A DNA stretch of 64,000 nucleotides from AWTP1-13 sp963770295 (GCA_963770295.1 CAVYPA010000019.1:242004-306003); one strand, 5' to 3'. Shown: positions 20,122-30,998, counted from the stretch's first letter. Numbers and translations: made by a program. The notes: a model not told the origin generated them from the sequence alone.

Positions 20122-23100
20122 ATGCTGGCTTTCGGACCTGTAGACATAGCGCGCAGCATCGAGCCCGCCACCCTTGCCCGTGGCCGCATCGTGCATGCCC
20201 GCGGGAAGATCATCGACGTCGACGTCAACGACGGGGGCACCGTTATCGTCGGACGCGTGCGTGGCAGCGAGCCCCGACCCTACCAGCTGATGATCACGCT
20301 GCGGCCGAGTAACAACGGCGTCATCATCCACGGCACCTGCAGCTGCCCGGTCCGCTCCAACTGCAAGCACGTCGCCGCCGTGCTGATCGAAGCCGAGCTG
20401 CGCTCGCCGCCGCCTAGCGTGGCGACGGCCCCGCCGTCGTTGCCCGCCGCCAGCCCACACTCGGGAGGCCCTGCGCGGAGCCTATCGCCGCAATTGCAGC
20501 TCTGGCTCGGCGACCTCGACCAAGCCGGCGCGAACCCCGCGGCCAACGCCTATCCGCCGGAGATCAAACAGCGGCTCCTTTACGTGCTGGATGTCGAGCC
20601 GGGCCGCAACGGCTATCCCTCGCGCGCCAGCCTCACGCCGATGGTGGCCAGTCTGCTGCAGAGTGGCAAATTCGGCAGCAGCAAAATCTATAGCCCCGGC
20701 AATATCTACAACTACCAACCGGCCAAGCATTTGCGCCCCGTCGACCACGAGATCCTGGGTGACCTGGACTGGTTGCTGCGGCGCACCCCTGGCACGGGGC
20801 TGGGCAGCCTGCTTCTCACCGCCAACCCGATGGTCGCGCGGGTGCTGTCCATCATCCTGAGCACGGGGCGCTGCCGGTGGCGCGAGGTCAACGGCCCCCA
20901 GTTGAGCGCCGGCCCCGTGCGCCGCGCTGTGCCCCGCTGGCAGCTTGACACCGGCGCCCGCCAGCGCCTGGCGATCGAACTCGAGCCGGAGACGGCTGAT
21001 GGCCCTGCCCAGCCTCCCGACGCGGTGCTGGGGCTGGCGCCGCCGTACTACGTCGACGTCACCGCCGGCCTGACCGGCCCGCTCGACCTCGGCTTACCCG
21101 ATGCGATTGCCGCGCGGCTTGCGGCGGCGCCCTCGGTGAACGCGGCCGAGGCCGCCGCTCTTGCCGTTGCACTCGAGCACCGGGTGAAGGCGATAGGGCT
21201 TGCCGATCGCGTGCCGCTGCCGAAACCGGCGCTGAAAACCGAGTTGCGCGCCACCGCGCCTATACCGCGACTCGAGCTGCTGCTCGGGCCAGTGCGGATC
21301 AAGCCCCAATACTCCTGGTACGCGCGCGAGGCGCGGCTTCACGGCTCGTTCCAACTGCCGCTTGCACGCCTCGCCTTCGACTACGCAGGCGAGGTCGTCC
21401 CCGCGCACGCCGCCACACAGATGCTGGAGCGCCTGGAAGGCGAGCTGCTGGTCTTAACCCCTCGCGATGGCAAGGTCGAGCGCGCGGCCTTCGAGCGGTT
21501 GGGCACACTCGGCCTCAAAGGCATCAAGGACAGCCTGCTCGAGACCGGCCGCGAGCATGTCAACGACATGCTTATCGCACCTGGCGGTGAGCAAAGCCCT
21601 TACGAAGCGCTCGCAGGCCTCGACGACCCCTCCCGCTTCATCGCCTTCTCGGCGGAAGCTGTTCCGCTGTTGCGCTCCGAGGGTTGGCAGATCGTCTATT
21701 CCCACGACTACCCCTATCGGGTGGCCGAGGGCGAGGTCGCCTGGTGGGCCGACATCGGCGAGGGCTCGGGCATCGACTGGTTCTCCTTTGAGCTCGGCAT
21801 CGAGTTCGAGGGCCAGCGCCTCAGCCTCGCCCCGCAACTCGCCAGCATGCTGTCGCGGCTGCCGGCCGAGGTCAGCCGGCTCGCGCTCTCTTCGGACCCC
21901 AAGGCCGCGCGGGAGCTGATCAAACGCTGCAATAAGCTGAAGCTCTACCACACCCTGCCCGATGGCCGCCTGCTGCCACTTCCGGGGGACAGGATGGCCC
22001 CGATCCTCAAGGGGCTGATCGAGCTGATCGGTCCGCGCAGCGATGCCATCGACAACGGCCGGGTCAAGCTACACCGCGCCGAAGCGGTCGCGCTCGCGGC
22101 CTTGGCCGGCGAGCTGGGCTCGGGCGTGGCATGGGGGGCCAGCACCGAGCGGCTGATCGCGCTCGGCCAGGAACTGAAGCGAGGGCGCGGCTTGAAAGAG
22201 GTCACGCCGCCGCCATCGTTCAGGGCGGAGCTGCGGCCCTATCAGGCCCTGGGGCTTGCCTGGCTCGACTTTCTGCGGGAGACGGGCTTCGGCGGTGTGC
22301 TGGCCGACGACATGGGTCTCGGCAAGACCGTGCAGGCGCTGGCCTTCCTGGCGCGGGAGAAGGTTGAAGGTCGGCTCGACCGCCCCGCGCTCATCGTCGC
22401 CCCCACCAGCGTACTGCCGAACTGGCAAGCCGAGGCCGAGCGCTTCGTGCCGACGCTCGACGTGCTGGCGCTGCGGGGGCTGGAGCGCAAGCACCTGTTC
22501 GGCGACATCCTCCACCACGATCTGGTGCTGACCACGTATCCGCTGCTGATGCGCGACCACGCCGTGCTGCTCGACCACGAATTCCACGTCGCCATCCTGG
22601 ACGAGGCGCAGGCCATCAAGAACCCGCGCGCCACCGTGTCAGCGCTCGCCCATCGCATCAACGCCCGCCATCGCTTTGCACTCACCGGCACGCCGCTGGA
22701 GAATAACCTCGGCGAGGTGTGGAGCTTGTTTGAATTCCTATCCCCCGGCCTGCTCGGCGACGAGACGACGTTCCGGCGCACCTTCCGCACGCCCATCGAG
22801 AAGCACGGGGATCCGGCGGCCCAGGCCTTCCTGACGCGGCGCCTCAAACCGTTCATGCTACGACGGACGAAGCAGGAGGTGGCCAAGGAGCTGCCCGCCA
22901 AAACAGAGATCGTCGAGCGCGTAAGGCTCGATGGCTCGCAGCGCGACCTTTATGAGACCGTGCGGGTACTTATGCACGAAAAGGTGCGCCACGCGATCGC
23001 GCGGAAGGGCCTGGCGAAGAGCCACATCGTCTTTCTCGACGCGCTCTTGAAGCTGCGCCAGATCTGCTGCGACCCGCGCCTGTTGAAAATGCCCGAGGCC

Positions 23101-23652
23101 CGGAAGGTCAAGCAGTCGGCTAAGCTCGAGCGGCTGCTGCAGATGATCCCCGTGATGGTCGCCGAGGGGCGGCGCATTCTTCTCTTCTCGCAGTTCACCA
23201 GTATGCTTGAGCTGATCGAGGTGGAGCTGGAGGCCCTCGATATCCCCTACGTGACACTGACCGGCGACACCGTGGACCGCGCCAAACCTGTGAAGGCCTT
23301 CCAAGCGGGCGAGACGCCGCTATTCCTGCTAAGCCTGAAGGCAGGCGGCACCGGCCTCAACCTGACCGCCGCCGATACGGTCATCCACTACGATCCATGG
23401 TGGAACCCGGCGGTGGAAAACCAGGCAACCGACCGCGCCCATCGCATCGGCCAGACCAAGCCGGTGTTTGTCTACAAGCTGATCGTCGATGAGGGCATCG
23501 AGGAGGCTATCCAGCTGCTTAAGGCTCGCAAGGCGGCGTTGGCCGAGGCGCTGTTCGAGGGCGTCTCCAAGTCGGGCCTCGATTTCACCGAGGCTGACAT
23601 CTCGGCTCTCTTCGCCCCGCTCGATCGCAGAGCCAGCCGCCGCGCCGCCTGA
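20122..23652 (+). CDS. SNF2-family helicase with SWIM zinc finger
   Basis: The protein has about 1176 residues. A SWIM zinc finger (CSCPVRSNCKH, first Cys about residue 73) lies near the N-terminus, followed by a long family-specific middle region and a C-terminal SNF2 motor. The motor has Walker A DDMGLGKTVQAL (Lys about 735), the DEAQ box AILDEAQAIKNPRA, motif III LTGTPLENNLGEVWSL, and motifs V/VI with LKAGGTGLNLTAADTVIHYD and DRAHRIGQTKPV. It is an ATP-dependent DNA translocase of the HepA/RapA-like group, with no nuclease domain visible. I chose ATG 20122 (MLAFGPVDIARS) because the 43 residues from the upstream in-frame ATG at 19993 are not domain-like. It stands alone, flanked by two livF 3' ends. 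The substrate process (repair, transcription recycling) is unknown. Confidence 0.9.
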   Translation: MLAFGPVDIARSIEPATLARGRIVHARGKIIDVDVNDGGTVIVGRVRGSEPRPYQLMITLRPSNNGVIIHGTCSCPVRSNCKHVAAVLIEAELRSPPPSVATAPPSLPAASPHSGGPARSLSPQLQLWLGDLDQAGANPAANAYPPEIKQRLLYVLDVEPGRNGYPSRASLTPMVASLLQSGKFGSSKIYSPGNIYNYQPAKHLRPVDHEILGDLDWLLRRTPGTGLGSLLLTANPMVARVLSIILSTGRCRWREVNGPQLSAGPVRRAVPRWQLDTGARQRLAIELEPETADGPAQPPDAVLGLAPPYYVDVTAGLTGPLDLGLPDAIAARLAAAPSVNAAEAAALAVALEHRVKAIGLADRVPLPKPALKTELRATAPIPRLELLLGPVRIKPQYSWYAREARLHGSFQLPLARLAFDYAGEVVPAHAATQMLERLEGELLVLTPRDGKVERAAFERLGTLGLKGIKDSLLETGREHVNDMLIAPGGEQSPYEALAGLDDPSRFIAFSAEAVPLLRSEGWQIVYSHDYPYRVAEGEVAWWADIGEGSGIDWFSFELGIEFEGQRLSLAPQLASMLSRLPAEVSRLALSSDPKAARELIKRCNKLKLYHTLPDGRLLPLPGDRMAPILKGLIELIGPRSDAIDNGRVKLHRAEAVALAALAGELGSGVAWGASTERLIALGQELKRGRGLKEVTPPPSFRAELRPYQALGLAWLDFLRETGFGGVLADDMGLGKTVQALAFLAREKVEGRLDRPALIVAPTSVLPNWQAEAERFVPTLDVLALRGLERKHLFGDILHHDLVLTTYPLLMRDHAVLLDHEFHVAILDEAQAIKNPRATVSALAHRINARHRFALTGTPLENNLGEVWSLFEFLSPGLLGDETTFRRTFRTPIEKHGDPAAQAFLTRRLKPFMLRRTKQEVAKELPAKTEIVERVRLDGSQRDLYETVRVLMHEKVRHAIARKGLAKSHIVFLDALLKLRQICCDPRLLKMPEARKVKQSAKLERLLQMIPVMVAEGRRILLFSQFTSMLELIEVELEALDIPYVTLTGDTVDRAKPVKAFQAGETPLFLLSLKAGGTGLNLTAADTVIHYDPWWNPAVENQATDRAHRIGQTKPVFVYKLIVDEGIEEAIQLLKARKAALAEALFEGVSKSGLDFTEADISALFAPLDRRASRRAA

Positions 23653-23944
23653 GGCGATGCAACGCCGGGTAGCCAAGTTCGGCGCCGCGCGCCTGGCGCA
23701 GAGTTTCATTCGATCGGGCCGGCTTTCCCGCTCCTTGCCATGCAGGCAAGGGGACAGCACGCCCTAGAAATGCGGGAAAGCGGGCTGGGGCGATCTCGTA
23801 GACCGCCGCCCGTTGCTCGAGCACGATCAAACCCTGGGCGTGCTGTCTCCGTCTCGCGACCACCGGCCGCCGGGCCCCATGCTCGCATGAGCCTGATAAT
23901 GGATCGGCCCGGCTTCTGAACGGTCTTGAGCCATGAAACGACAG
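23653..23944. other. non-coding stretch between helicase gene and livF remnant
   Basis: No supported gene, RNA or clear repeat was seen. Together with the remnant that follows, this is the 3' flank of the helicase gene. Confidence 0.4.
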
Positions 23945-24117
23945 GCCCCAGAAGGCGGAAGGGCTCGTCCTCCTGCTGGCGGAGCAAATTGCCACCTGGG
24001 CGCTGTCGCTTGTCCAACCGCGGCGTCATTTTGGACCTCGGCCGCATGCGCACGACGGGCAACGCCACCGAGCTCCTCAACAATGAGGCTGTGCGCAAGG
24101 CCTATCTCGGCGTCTAG
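23945..24117 (+). pseudogene. livF 3'-end remnant
   Basis: This 173-base stretch encodes the last about 57 residues of a LivF-type ATPase: QKAEGLVLLLAEQIATWAL, a one-base shift, then NRGVILDLGRMRTTGNATEL and NEAVRKAYLGV with the stop. It matches 19793-19959, with many silent differences by eye. There is no start, Walker A or signature motif, so it cannot be functional. It is either what remains of a second livF-type gene or a duplicated 3' end. Confidence 0.8.
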
Positions 24118-24150
24118 CCCGAAGTTCCTCGCTGGGCACCGCGGGGAATG

Positions 24151-25164
24151 TCAGTCGCCCGCCAGGCCATGCGCTTCCGCGAAGTAAAGATCCTTCCAGC
24201 TTTCCGGCTTCGTCTTCAGGGCACCAATTCGGTGCATGAACTCGGCGAACTTGAAGGTCTTCTTCGGTACTTTGGTGAAATCGAAGCCCGGCGCCGAGAT
24301 GATTGCCACCACGTCGTCTTCGCTCAGTTTCTTTTCCTTTGTCATGTCCATATAGAGCTTGGCGGCGCGGCGCTTGTCGGCATTGGTCCATTGGATCGCC
24401 TCATCGAGCGCGGCAACCACGGCGGCGTAGACATTGGGGTTGGTGGCGCGGAACTTCTCGGTCGTGACAAACACAAGATTGCTGACCTCGCCGCCCATGA
24501 TCTGATAGCCACTGGTCACGGTCTTTAAGCCCGCCTTCATCTCCGCCTCGTGAAACGGCGACGTGGCAAAGTGGCGCGGTGATCTCGCTCACTGGGGTTG
24601 AGCACCGCGGCGATCGCGTCCGGATGCGCCAGGCCGACGGTCAAGTGGTCCAATTTGCCGTGCTGGCCGGGCCCCCACTCCTTCTCCGCCGCGATTTGCA
24701 AAAACAAAGCTTGCGTGGAAACCTTCACCGATGGCACCGCAATGCGGTCCTTGTCGGTAAAATCGCGGATCGATTTGATGCTTCGCATTGCGGGTATTGA
24801 GGTAGATGTCCGTGTTGGTGATGGCGCAGACGGCCTTGACGCCGACGCCGCTCCTGGTGCGATCCCACATCAGGGATAGCGAGGGAACACCCTGGGCGGA
24901 AAAATGCAGATTGCCGGATAGAATGGCATCGACCATCACCGATGGCCCGGCAAGCTTGGCCCAGCTCACCTTGAGATCGCCGATCCCCCGTGCCTGCGCC
25001 TGCTTTTCGATGAGTTGCATATTCTCCATCGCCATCAGCGGAATGAAGATGGCGCCAAATTGCTGCGCCACGGCGATTTCCGTCACCTCCTCGGCCGCCG
25101 CCGGACTGACCCTGCCGGCAAGCAGGATCACACCCATCACCAACGCAAAAACCAGCTGTCGCAT
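24151..25164 (-). CDS. ABC transporter binding protein, NMT1/SsuA type (several frameshifts)
   Basis: The start at 25164 follows a GGGGGAGGAG ribosome site. The signal peptide is MRQLVFALVMGVILLAGRVS and so on to AAAEE, then EVTEIAVAQQFGAIFIPLMA, typical of nitrate/sulfonate/taurine or pyrimidine-precursor binding proteins. The protein changes frame near 24785 (to IKSIRDFTDKDRIAVPSVKV), near 24590 and near 24550 (to LKTVTSGYQIMGGEVSNLVF), then runs to 24151. The middle has LDHLTVGLAHPDAIAAVLNP. No permease or ATPase genes adjoin it, so it is an orphan binding protein. It lies convergent with the livF remnant. Confidence 0.78.
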
Positions 25165-25804
25165 TGCACTCCTCCCCCGGGGCCGCCCGTTCCCGCTCTG
25201 CGAGTATCCGACCGGCGCGACGGCAAGACCATGCCGCCTATCTGCGTGTTACCCTGCCGGCTTGGCACCGAGCTCGCCAGGCTGCAATCAGTCGCACGGG
25301 GTAAGCAAGGCACGGCGCGCTGGCGGACGATAAGGCGCAGAAAGAGCTCTTCCCCTTACGGTTTGTTGGGCGCTATCGCCGGCAAAGTTGGCAAAGTGCG
25401 CCAGCTGCGCCGGCCAGAAGTCGTGCGCCGCTCGCTTTTGTCGCTGCGCGGCGATGCCGAGCATCAGCGATCCCTATTCGGCAGCCGGAATCGCGGCGAT
25501 CCCACCGAGCATGCTGTCAAGGGCATGATCAATTGGACTACAATGGCTACCGGGCATTGCTCGCGGCACTGCCGGCGTCATGCATGGGGTCGCACGCGAT
25601 CGGCGGCGGCGCTATGTTACCTGAGGTCCGAGCCACCCTCGGTCTCGACAACAACCAGTGGCTATTGCACTCGGCGGGACACACCGCGAGCGGCTCGCAG
25701 CTTGATCCAGGCCTATGCCTTCGATGAGGATCAGAATCGACCGATGATGGGCGCTGAACAGTCCCTCTACTTTCACAGGAGGGCTCGGATATGAGGCCGT
25801 TGCG
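25165..25804. other. 640-base gap, no gene recognised
   Basis: Several short open frames occur on both strands, but none has a credible ribosome site plus a recognisable protein. It should contain the promoter for the minus-strand gene starting at 25164. I see nothing else in it. Confidence 0.4.
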
Positions 25805-26254
25805 ATGACCACACCGCAGCACCGGGAAGTAGCTGCCGCACTCATCATTGATCAACGCGGGCGATTTCTCCTGCAGCAGCGAGACAACGTTCCGGGCATC
25901 CTTTTTCCCGGTAAGATTGGCCTGTTTGGCGGTCATCGCGAAGGCGATGAGACCTTTCTGGAGTGCGTCGTTCGGGAGATACACGAAGAAATCAGCTTCT
26001 TCATAGCACCGGAGCGCTTCGAACACCTCGCAAGCTACAGAGGGACCGACCCCTATATTGCCGGCGGCACCCTTTGGCGCGAGCTCTACGTCACCAGGGA
26101 TGTGCCGGTGGAGCCCTTAAGAGTAACGGAGGGCAGCCTCCTCATTGCCGAGATCCAAGACGTGCCGGCCCTGGCGCCGCGGTTGGCGCCATCTGCGCAA
26201 GATGCTATCCGAGCGTTTCTGACACGCACTGGCAGTGGACCGGCATCCCCTTAG
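25805..26254 (+). CDS. Nudix hydrolase
   Basis: The 149-residue protein carries the Nudix box GGHREGDETFLECVVREIHE followed by EISF, fitting GX5EX7REUXEEXGU except that the final Gly is Ser. The metal-binding RE and EE residues are present. The family hydrolyses nucleoside diphosphate-linked compounds. The N-terminal strand (VAAALIIDQRGRFLLQQRDN) resembles MutT-like or 8-oxo-dGTP/dinucleotide hydrolases. The substrate cannot be told. It is convergent with the minus-strand gene ending at 26271. Confidence 0.88.
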   Translation: MTTPQHREVAAALIIDQRGRFLLQQRDNVPGILFPGKIGLFGGHREGDETFLECVVREIHEEISFFIAPERFEHLASYRGTDPYIAGGTLWRELYVTRDVPVEPLRVTEGSLLIAEIQDVPALAPRLAPSAQDAIRAFLTRTGSGPASP

Positions 26255-26270
26255 ACGGTCCTATCTTTCG

Positions 26271-26891
26271 CTATCTCGGAAACGGCTGCAGCTCCGCTTT
26301 GGCGCCGGCCGGGAGCGCCGTGCGTGCCACGTTCAACATCATGGCGTTGAACGTGTAATAAGCATTCGCGGCGGTCAGGTCGATGACGCCCTGCTCGCCA
26401 AACTTCTCTAAAGCCCGCTGATAGGTCGCATCGCTCACACTCTTGTTGGCGTGCAGCTCCATGGAGAAGTCGTAGACGACCTCCTCGTCCGCGCCCATGC
26501 CGATGGGGCGCCGGCCATCGGCAATCGCTTGCGCGATCTCAGGCCTAAGGCCCGCCTTCTCCGCTAACGGCCGGTGGGCCTGCCATTCGTAGTTCTGCGA
26601 CCATTGGCGCGCCGTGATGATGATGGCAAGCTCGTTCAGTCGAGCGGGTATCGTCGATTTGAAGCGCACATAATCGCCCATCGCCTTTGCCCGCAACATG
26701 ACCTCCGGGCTGCGCAACATAGCTGCAAACGGTCCGCGGACCGCATAGCCGCGCCCCTCGGCGAATTCGGAAGCCGCTTTCTTCTGGGCGTCGGTCATCT
26801 GGTCCGCCAGGATTTCCGGCATGCGGTCTTGCGCCATAACAGACATTCCTCCCAACGATAGCACTGCCACCAGGGCGAGGTGTTTGATCAT
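26271..26891 (-). CDS. exported carboxymuconolactone decarboxylase-like protein
   Basis: The 206-residue protein has an N-terminal signal peptide (MIKHLALVAVLSLGGMSVMA, then QD) and an AAGGAGG ribosome site. The body resembles the CMD/AhpD fold: ARLNELAIIITARQWSQNYE, WQAHRPLAEKAGL and a late helix with LTAANAYYTFNAMML. AhpD enzymes use a CxxC pair, but this protein contains no Cys, so it cannot be an AhpD-type peroxidase reductase. A decarboxylase or lyase-like role outside the cytoplasm is possible but not shown. Confidence 0.8.
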   Translation of the reverse strand: MIKHLALVAVLSLGGMSVMAQDRMPEILADQMTDAQKKAASEFAEGRGYAVRGPFAAMLRSPEVMLRAKAMGDYVRFKSTIPARLNELAIIITARQWSQNYEWQAHRPLAEKAGLRPEIAQAIADGRRPIGMGADEEVVYDFSMELHANKSVSDATYQRALEKFGEQGVIDLTAANAYYTFNAMMLNVARTALPAGAKAELQPFPR

Positions 26892-27237
26892 CGGCGATCC
26901 TCCTTCTTATGTCGAGCCGCGCGCTCGGCTCGCCGAGGCAATTGTTGCAGGTGGAGCGAGACTTCTGTCGAGCGTGAGCGGGGCAAGGGGCAATGATCCC
27001 CGATGTATCGCTGTCCCAAAAATCGGCTGTCGAAGCCGCACATTGCGAGCGGCGAATGTCAACACGCTTAGACTGCGCAGGTGACCTTCTCCTGGCAAAG
27101 GACGAGCAAAGGCGACCGACGCTCCTCCTCCAGGTTTTGAACAAATGCGTCAAACCGCAGCTAGGTTTGGGGTGCACCACGCGCGGAAGTGGGAAGCCGC
27201 ACGAGCCCCCACGTATTGGGATGGCGCGCAAGGTGAC
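26892..27237. other. 346-base gap, no gene recognised
   Basis: It lies between the start of the minus-strand CMD-like gene and the end of hyuB. No credible open frame, RNA or repeat was seen; it should hold the promoter of the CMD-like gene. Confidence 0.35.
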
Positions 27238-28914
27238 CTAGGCGCCGCGCCAGCCATAGAAGCCGCTGGGCCGCCGCCGCCGACACGTAGCCTTCGGCCA
27301 GTCTTGCGGCCACGGCGGGGGTCCGCGCCGCGCGCATCTCCCCAACCTGCCGCGCCGTTGAGCCGAAAGCTCACGACGTCCCCCCGTCGAAGAGCGCGCA
27401 CGTCCTTTGACCCCATCGCCACGCTGTCTCGCCGCCGCGCTCCACCGTGGTTGACGGCGAGGCTGCCCGGTTTGCCCCCGCGAGCGCGAACCGGGATGCG
27501 AGTGCCGCTCGCCCAGCAAGCGTCATGACCGCGCGTCTCGGCGCTGAGTTCGACGTCCTTGCGAATGCCGCAGCCGCCGCGCCAGCGACCAGCACCGCCG
27601 CTGTCGGCAATGAGCTCGAAGCGGCGCACCAATACGGGATTAATGGTCTCGTGCACCTCGATGGGAATGTTGGCACAGTTGACGACGGGGCTCAGCGCCT
27701 CGGCCCCGTCGTGGCCGGCCCGCGCCCCGTAGCCGCCGAACATCAGATCGTACATGATGAACGGCTTACCGGTGCGGGGATCGACGCCGCCGATATTCGG
27801 ATTGCTCCAATGCGAGAAGGTCGAGAACGTCTTGTCGGGCAGCGCCTCGCGCCAGCGCAGCGTTGATGACTTCGAAGATGCGGATCTGAATGATGGCGCG
27901 ACCGCCGCTGGACGCGGGTTCCCGCGGATTGAAGAAGGAGCCCTCGCGCGCCTTGACGTGGATCGGACGGATCATGCCAGCGTTTTGCGGCAGCAACGCG
28001 TCGGTGAAGACCTTGATGGAAAACAGCGTATAGGCGCGCGTGTAGTTGATGTAGGAATTGAGTGCGACCGGCACCTGATCGGAGGAACGCGAGAAGTCGA
28101 CGGTGATCTCGTCGCCGACCACGTCGATATCGACCGCGACCTTGATGGGGCCGCACTCCTCGCCGCAGGCGTCGAGCCAATCTTCACGCGCTGTAGCGCC
28201 CATCGGGGATGGCGCGGATCAGTTCGCGCATGCGCGCTTCCGACCGATCCAGGATTTCGTCGATGGCACGCTCGATCGAGCTCGATGCCATGCTCCTGGT
28301 AGAGCTTGGCTAGTCGCTGGGCACCCACGAAGTTGGCGTTGCGCTGCGCGGTGAGGTCGCCGCGCAGGATCTCGGGAAGCGCACATTGCCGAGGATCAGG
28401 CGCAGGATGTCGTCATCGAACTCGCCGTCACGCAGCACTCGCACGGGTAGGATGCGTAGGCCCTCCTGGAAGCGTTCGGTGATGCCTTGCACCTTCTGCG
28501 AGCCGGGTGCGGCGCCGCCGACGTCGATATGGTGCGCCGTATTGATCAGGTAGCCAATCTGGGTTTGCGCCGAGAAACACCGGGCTCACAAAAAAGAAGT
28601 CGGGATAGTGGCCCGAGCCCAGCCGAGAATCGTTGAGGAGCACACCGTCACCGGGTGCAAGCGCGCCCGGCGGGAAGATCTCCATGATCGACTTAATGAC
28701 GTACGGCATCGAGCCGAGGTGGCCGGGCGTGAAGTTGCCCTGCGCCACCAGCCGACCCTGAGCGATCGAAAATCGCCGTCGAGAAATCCTGACCCTCGCG
28801 CACGGCCTCCGAAAAGGCGGTCATCTGTAAGGTCGTCCCCATTTCCTCGGCAATCGACAGGAAGCCGTTCCAGATGACGGATAGCGCGATCGGACTGATT
28901 GACGTGTTGGCCAT
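27238..28914 (-). CDS. hyuB: hydantoinase/oxoprolinase B subunit (HyuB type), multiple frameshifts
   Basis: The start at 28914 gives MANTSISPIALSVIWNGFLS, then EEMGTTLQMTAFSEAVREGQ. Later segments, each in its own frame, follow family order: FTPGHLGSMPYVIKSIMEIF, LAPGDGVLLNDSRLGSGHYP, HHIDVGGAAPGS, AVDIDVVGDEITVDFSRSSD, NSYINYTRAYTLFSIKVFTD, SHWSNPNIGGVDPRTGKPF, YDLMFGGYGARAGHDGAEAL and a C-terminus reading AEGYVSAAAAQR. About seven indels are needed, but the order and completeness argue for an intact gene damaged by sequencing error. With HyuA it would open cyclic amides or lactams (hydantoins, 5-oxoproline) using ATP. The true substrate is unknown. It follows hyuA by 25 bases. Confidence 0.8.
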
Positions 28915-28939
28915 GTCAAGTCTCCGAACCAAGCGGCGA

Positions 28940-30998
28940 TCACGAGATGCCCGCGTTGACTGACGCGGCCATCGAACCCGGCGGCATGACCGTCGTCGCC
29001 TCAGCCTCTTCGATGATGGCGGGTCCAGCGATCACTTCGCCGTCGCCAGCGGCCCACGCTCGAAGACGGCAGTTCGACATAGCCGCCGAGTTCCGGGAAA
29101 TAGGCCTGACGTTGCCGCTGACGCGCCCGCGCGGACCGCCCCCGCGCCAGCCTCGGGCGCCGTGCGCGCCCGGCGGTCCATTCGGGATCTGGCCACCAGG
29201 TACCAGTCCACGGCCTCGACCGCGGCCCCGGCTTGCCGATAGCCGTACTTGGCGAGGTAGGCCGCTTCGAACCGTGCCACTAGTTCGGCAACGTAATTTC
29301 GCCGACGGGAAAAGCGCCGGCAAATCGACGCGGATCTCGTGACCTTGACCAGGTAGCGCAGGAAGGCAAACCGCGTCAGGTTGGGCGGCAGCGCGGCTGC
29401 CGCAGACGCTTAAGGTCGGCGTGCAATGCGCGCCGCCAGCGCTTGGTAGATCTCGGTGATCTCGACTTCGGCGCCGTCGCGCAGCGCGAGAAGACGCGTC
29501 AGCGACTGATCGAGCTTGGTGTTGGCTTGCGAGCAGACCAATGGCCGAGCCGACGCCGGCGCCCCACGGCACGATCATCTTGGGGATACCGAGCGCGCGG
29601 GCAAGCCGCGCCGCGTGCAGCGGTCCGGCGCCGCCGAAGGCGACCAGCCCGTAGCGGCGCGGATCGCGGCCGCGTTCGACCGACACGATGCGCATGGCGC
29701 GTTCCATGTTGGCGTTGGCCATGGTGTAGATGCCCCAGGCCGCCTCCCCGGCGCTGAGCTCGAGGGGAGCGCCAAGCTCGCGGCTGATCGCCTCGGCGGC
29801 GGCGTGCGCGTCGAGCCGAATGGCGCCACCATTGAAATTGTCGGGATTGATGTAGCCCAGGACGACGTTGGCGTCGGTGACCGTCGGCTTGCCATTCCAC
29901 CGCGTCCGTAGCAGGCAGGTCCCGGATCGGCGCCAGCGCTCTCCGGTCCAACCTTGATCAGGCCCATCTCCGTGCGCGCGATACTGCCGCCGCCGGCTCC
30001 GATCTCCAGCAGTTCGAGTGCCGGCACGTTGATCGGCAAGCCGCTACCCTTGCGATAGCGCACCTGATCGACCTCGAAGGTGGGTGCAGATGGCGGGCTC
30101 GCCGCCGTCGATGGCACCGAGCTTGGCGGTCGTGCCGCCCATGTCGAAGGTGAGTACACGGCGAGACCCTCCTTCGGCCGATGACGCCGCACAGCAAGAC
30201 GCCGGCAGCGGGCCCGAATTCGACGATGCGGATCGGCATCTCGCAGGCGAGCTCCGGCGGCACCAGGCCGCCGTTCGACTGCATGATGAAGAGGTCGCAG
30301 CCGATGCCCTTTTCGCCAAGGCGCCGCGTCAGTCGGCGACGTAGCCATTGACGATCGGCTTGACGTAGGCATTGGCCACCACGGTGCTGGCGCGCTCGTA
30401 TTCGCGGAATTTGGGCGAGATCTCCGAGGAAAGCGAAATCGCGCGCCCGGGTTGCGCGCGGCCAGGCGCTCGCCGATGAGCCGTTCGTGCTCGGCCCTGG
30501 CGTAGGCATGCAGCAGACAGACGGCGACGGACGCGTAGTTTTGCGCCTCGAGCCGATCGAGCACCCGCTCGAGGTCAGCAAGATCGAGCGGCGGCCTCGA
30601 CGCTGCCGTCGGCCAGGGTGCGTTCGGCGACCTCGTAGATGTCGCGCCGACGCAGCAGCGGCACGGGCTTGGCCAGATACATGTCGTAGGTGTCGTAGCG
30701 CTTCTGGCGGCCAATGATCAGAATATCGCGGAAGCCCGCGGTGGTTATGAGGGCCATCTTCGGTCCCTTGCGCTCCAGGATCGCATTGGTGGCGACGGTG
30801 GTGGCGTGCAGGATGCCGCCGAGCTCGGCCGGCGCGAGTTTGGCGTCTTTACAGAGCGGTGCCAGGCCAGCGAGCACCGCCGCCGCCGGATCGGCGGGCG
30901 TGGTTGGCAGTTTGTGGAACTTGAGCTGACCGGCACGCGACATCCTCCAGGACGAAGTCGGTGAACGTCCCGCCAATATCGAAGGCGACGCGCGTCAT
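28940..30998 (-). CDS. hyuA: hydantoinase/oxoprolinase A subunit (HyuA type), multiple frameshifts
   Basis: The start at 30998 gives MTRVAFDIGGTFTDFV, the phosphate-binding loop of the actin-like ATPase fold of this family. Other family stretches, in changing frames, are GGILHATTVATNAILERKGP, MALITTAGFRDILIIGRQKR, LTFDMGGTTAKLGAIDGGEP and GLVAFGGAGPLHAARLARAL, ending near AGPAIIEEAEATTVMPPGS. At least six indels (near 30940, 30590, 30330, 30130, 29900, 29540 and others) break it. It probably forms the ATP-using subunit with HyuB. Acetophenone or acetone carboxylase subunits are related, so carboxylation is an alternative. The gene is divergent from the small protein-amidase pair starting at 31182. 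Confidence 0.8.

Noticed and set aside
20122..23652. SNF2 helicase as part of a phage-defence island
   Set aside because: No nuclease, methylase, phospholipase D or other defence gene lies next to it; neighbours are transporters.
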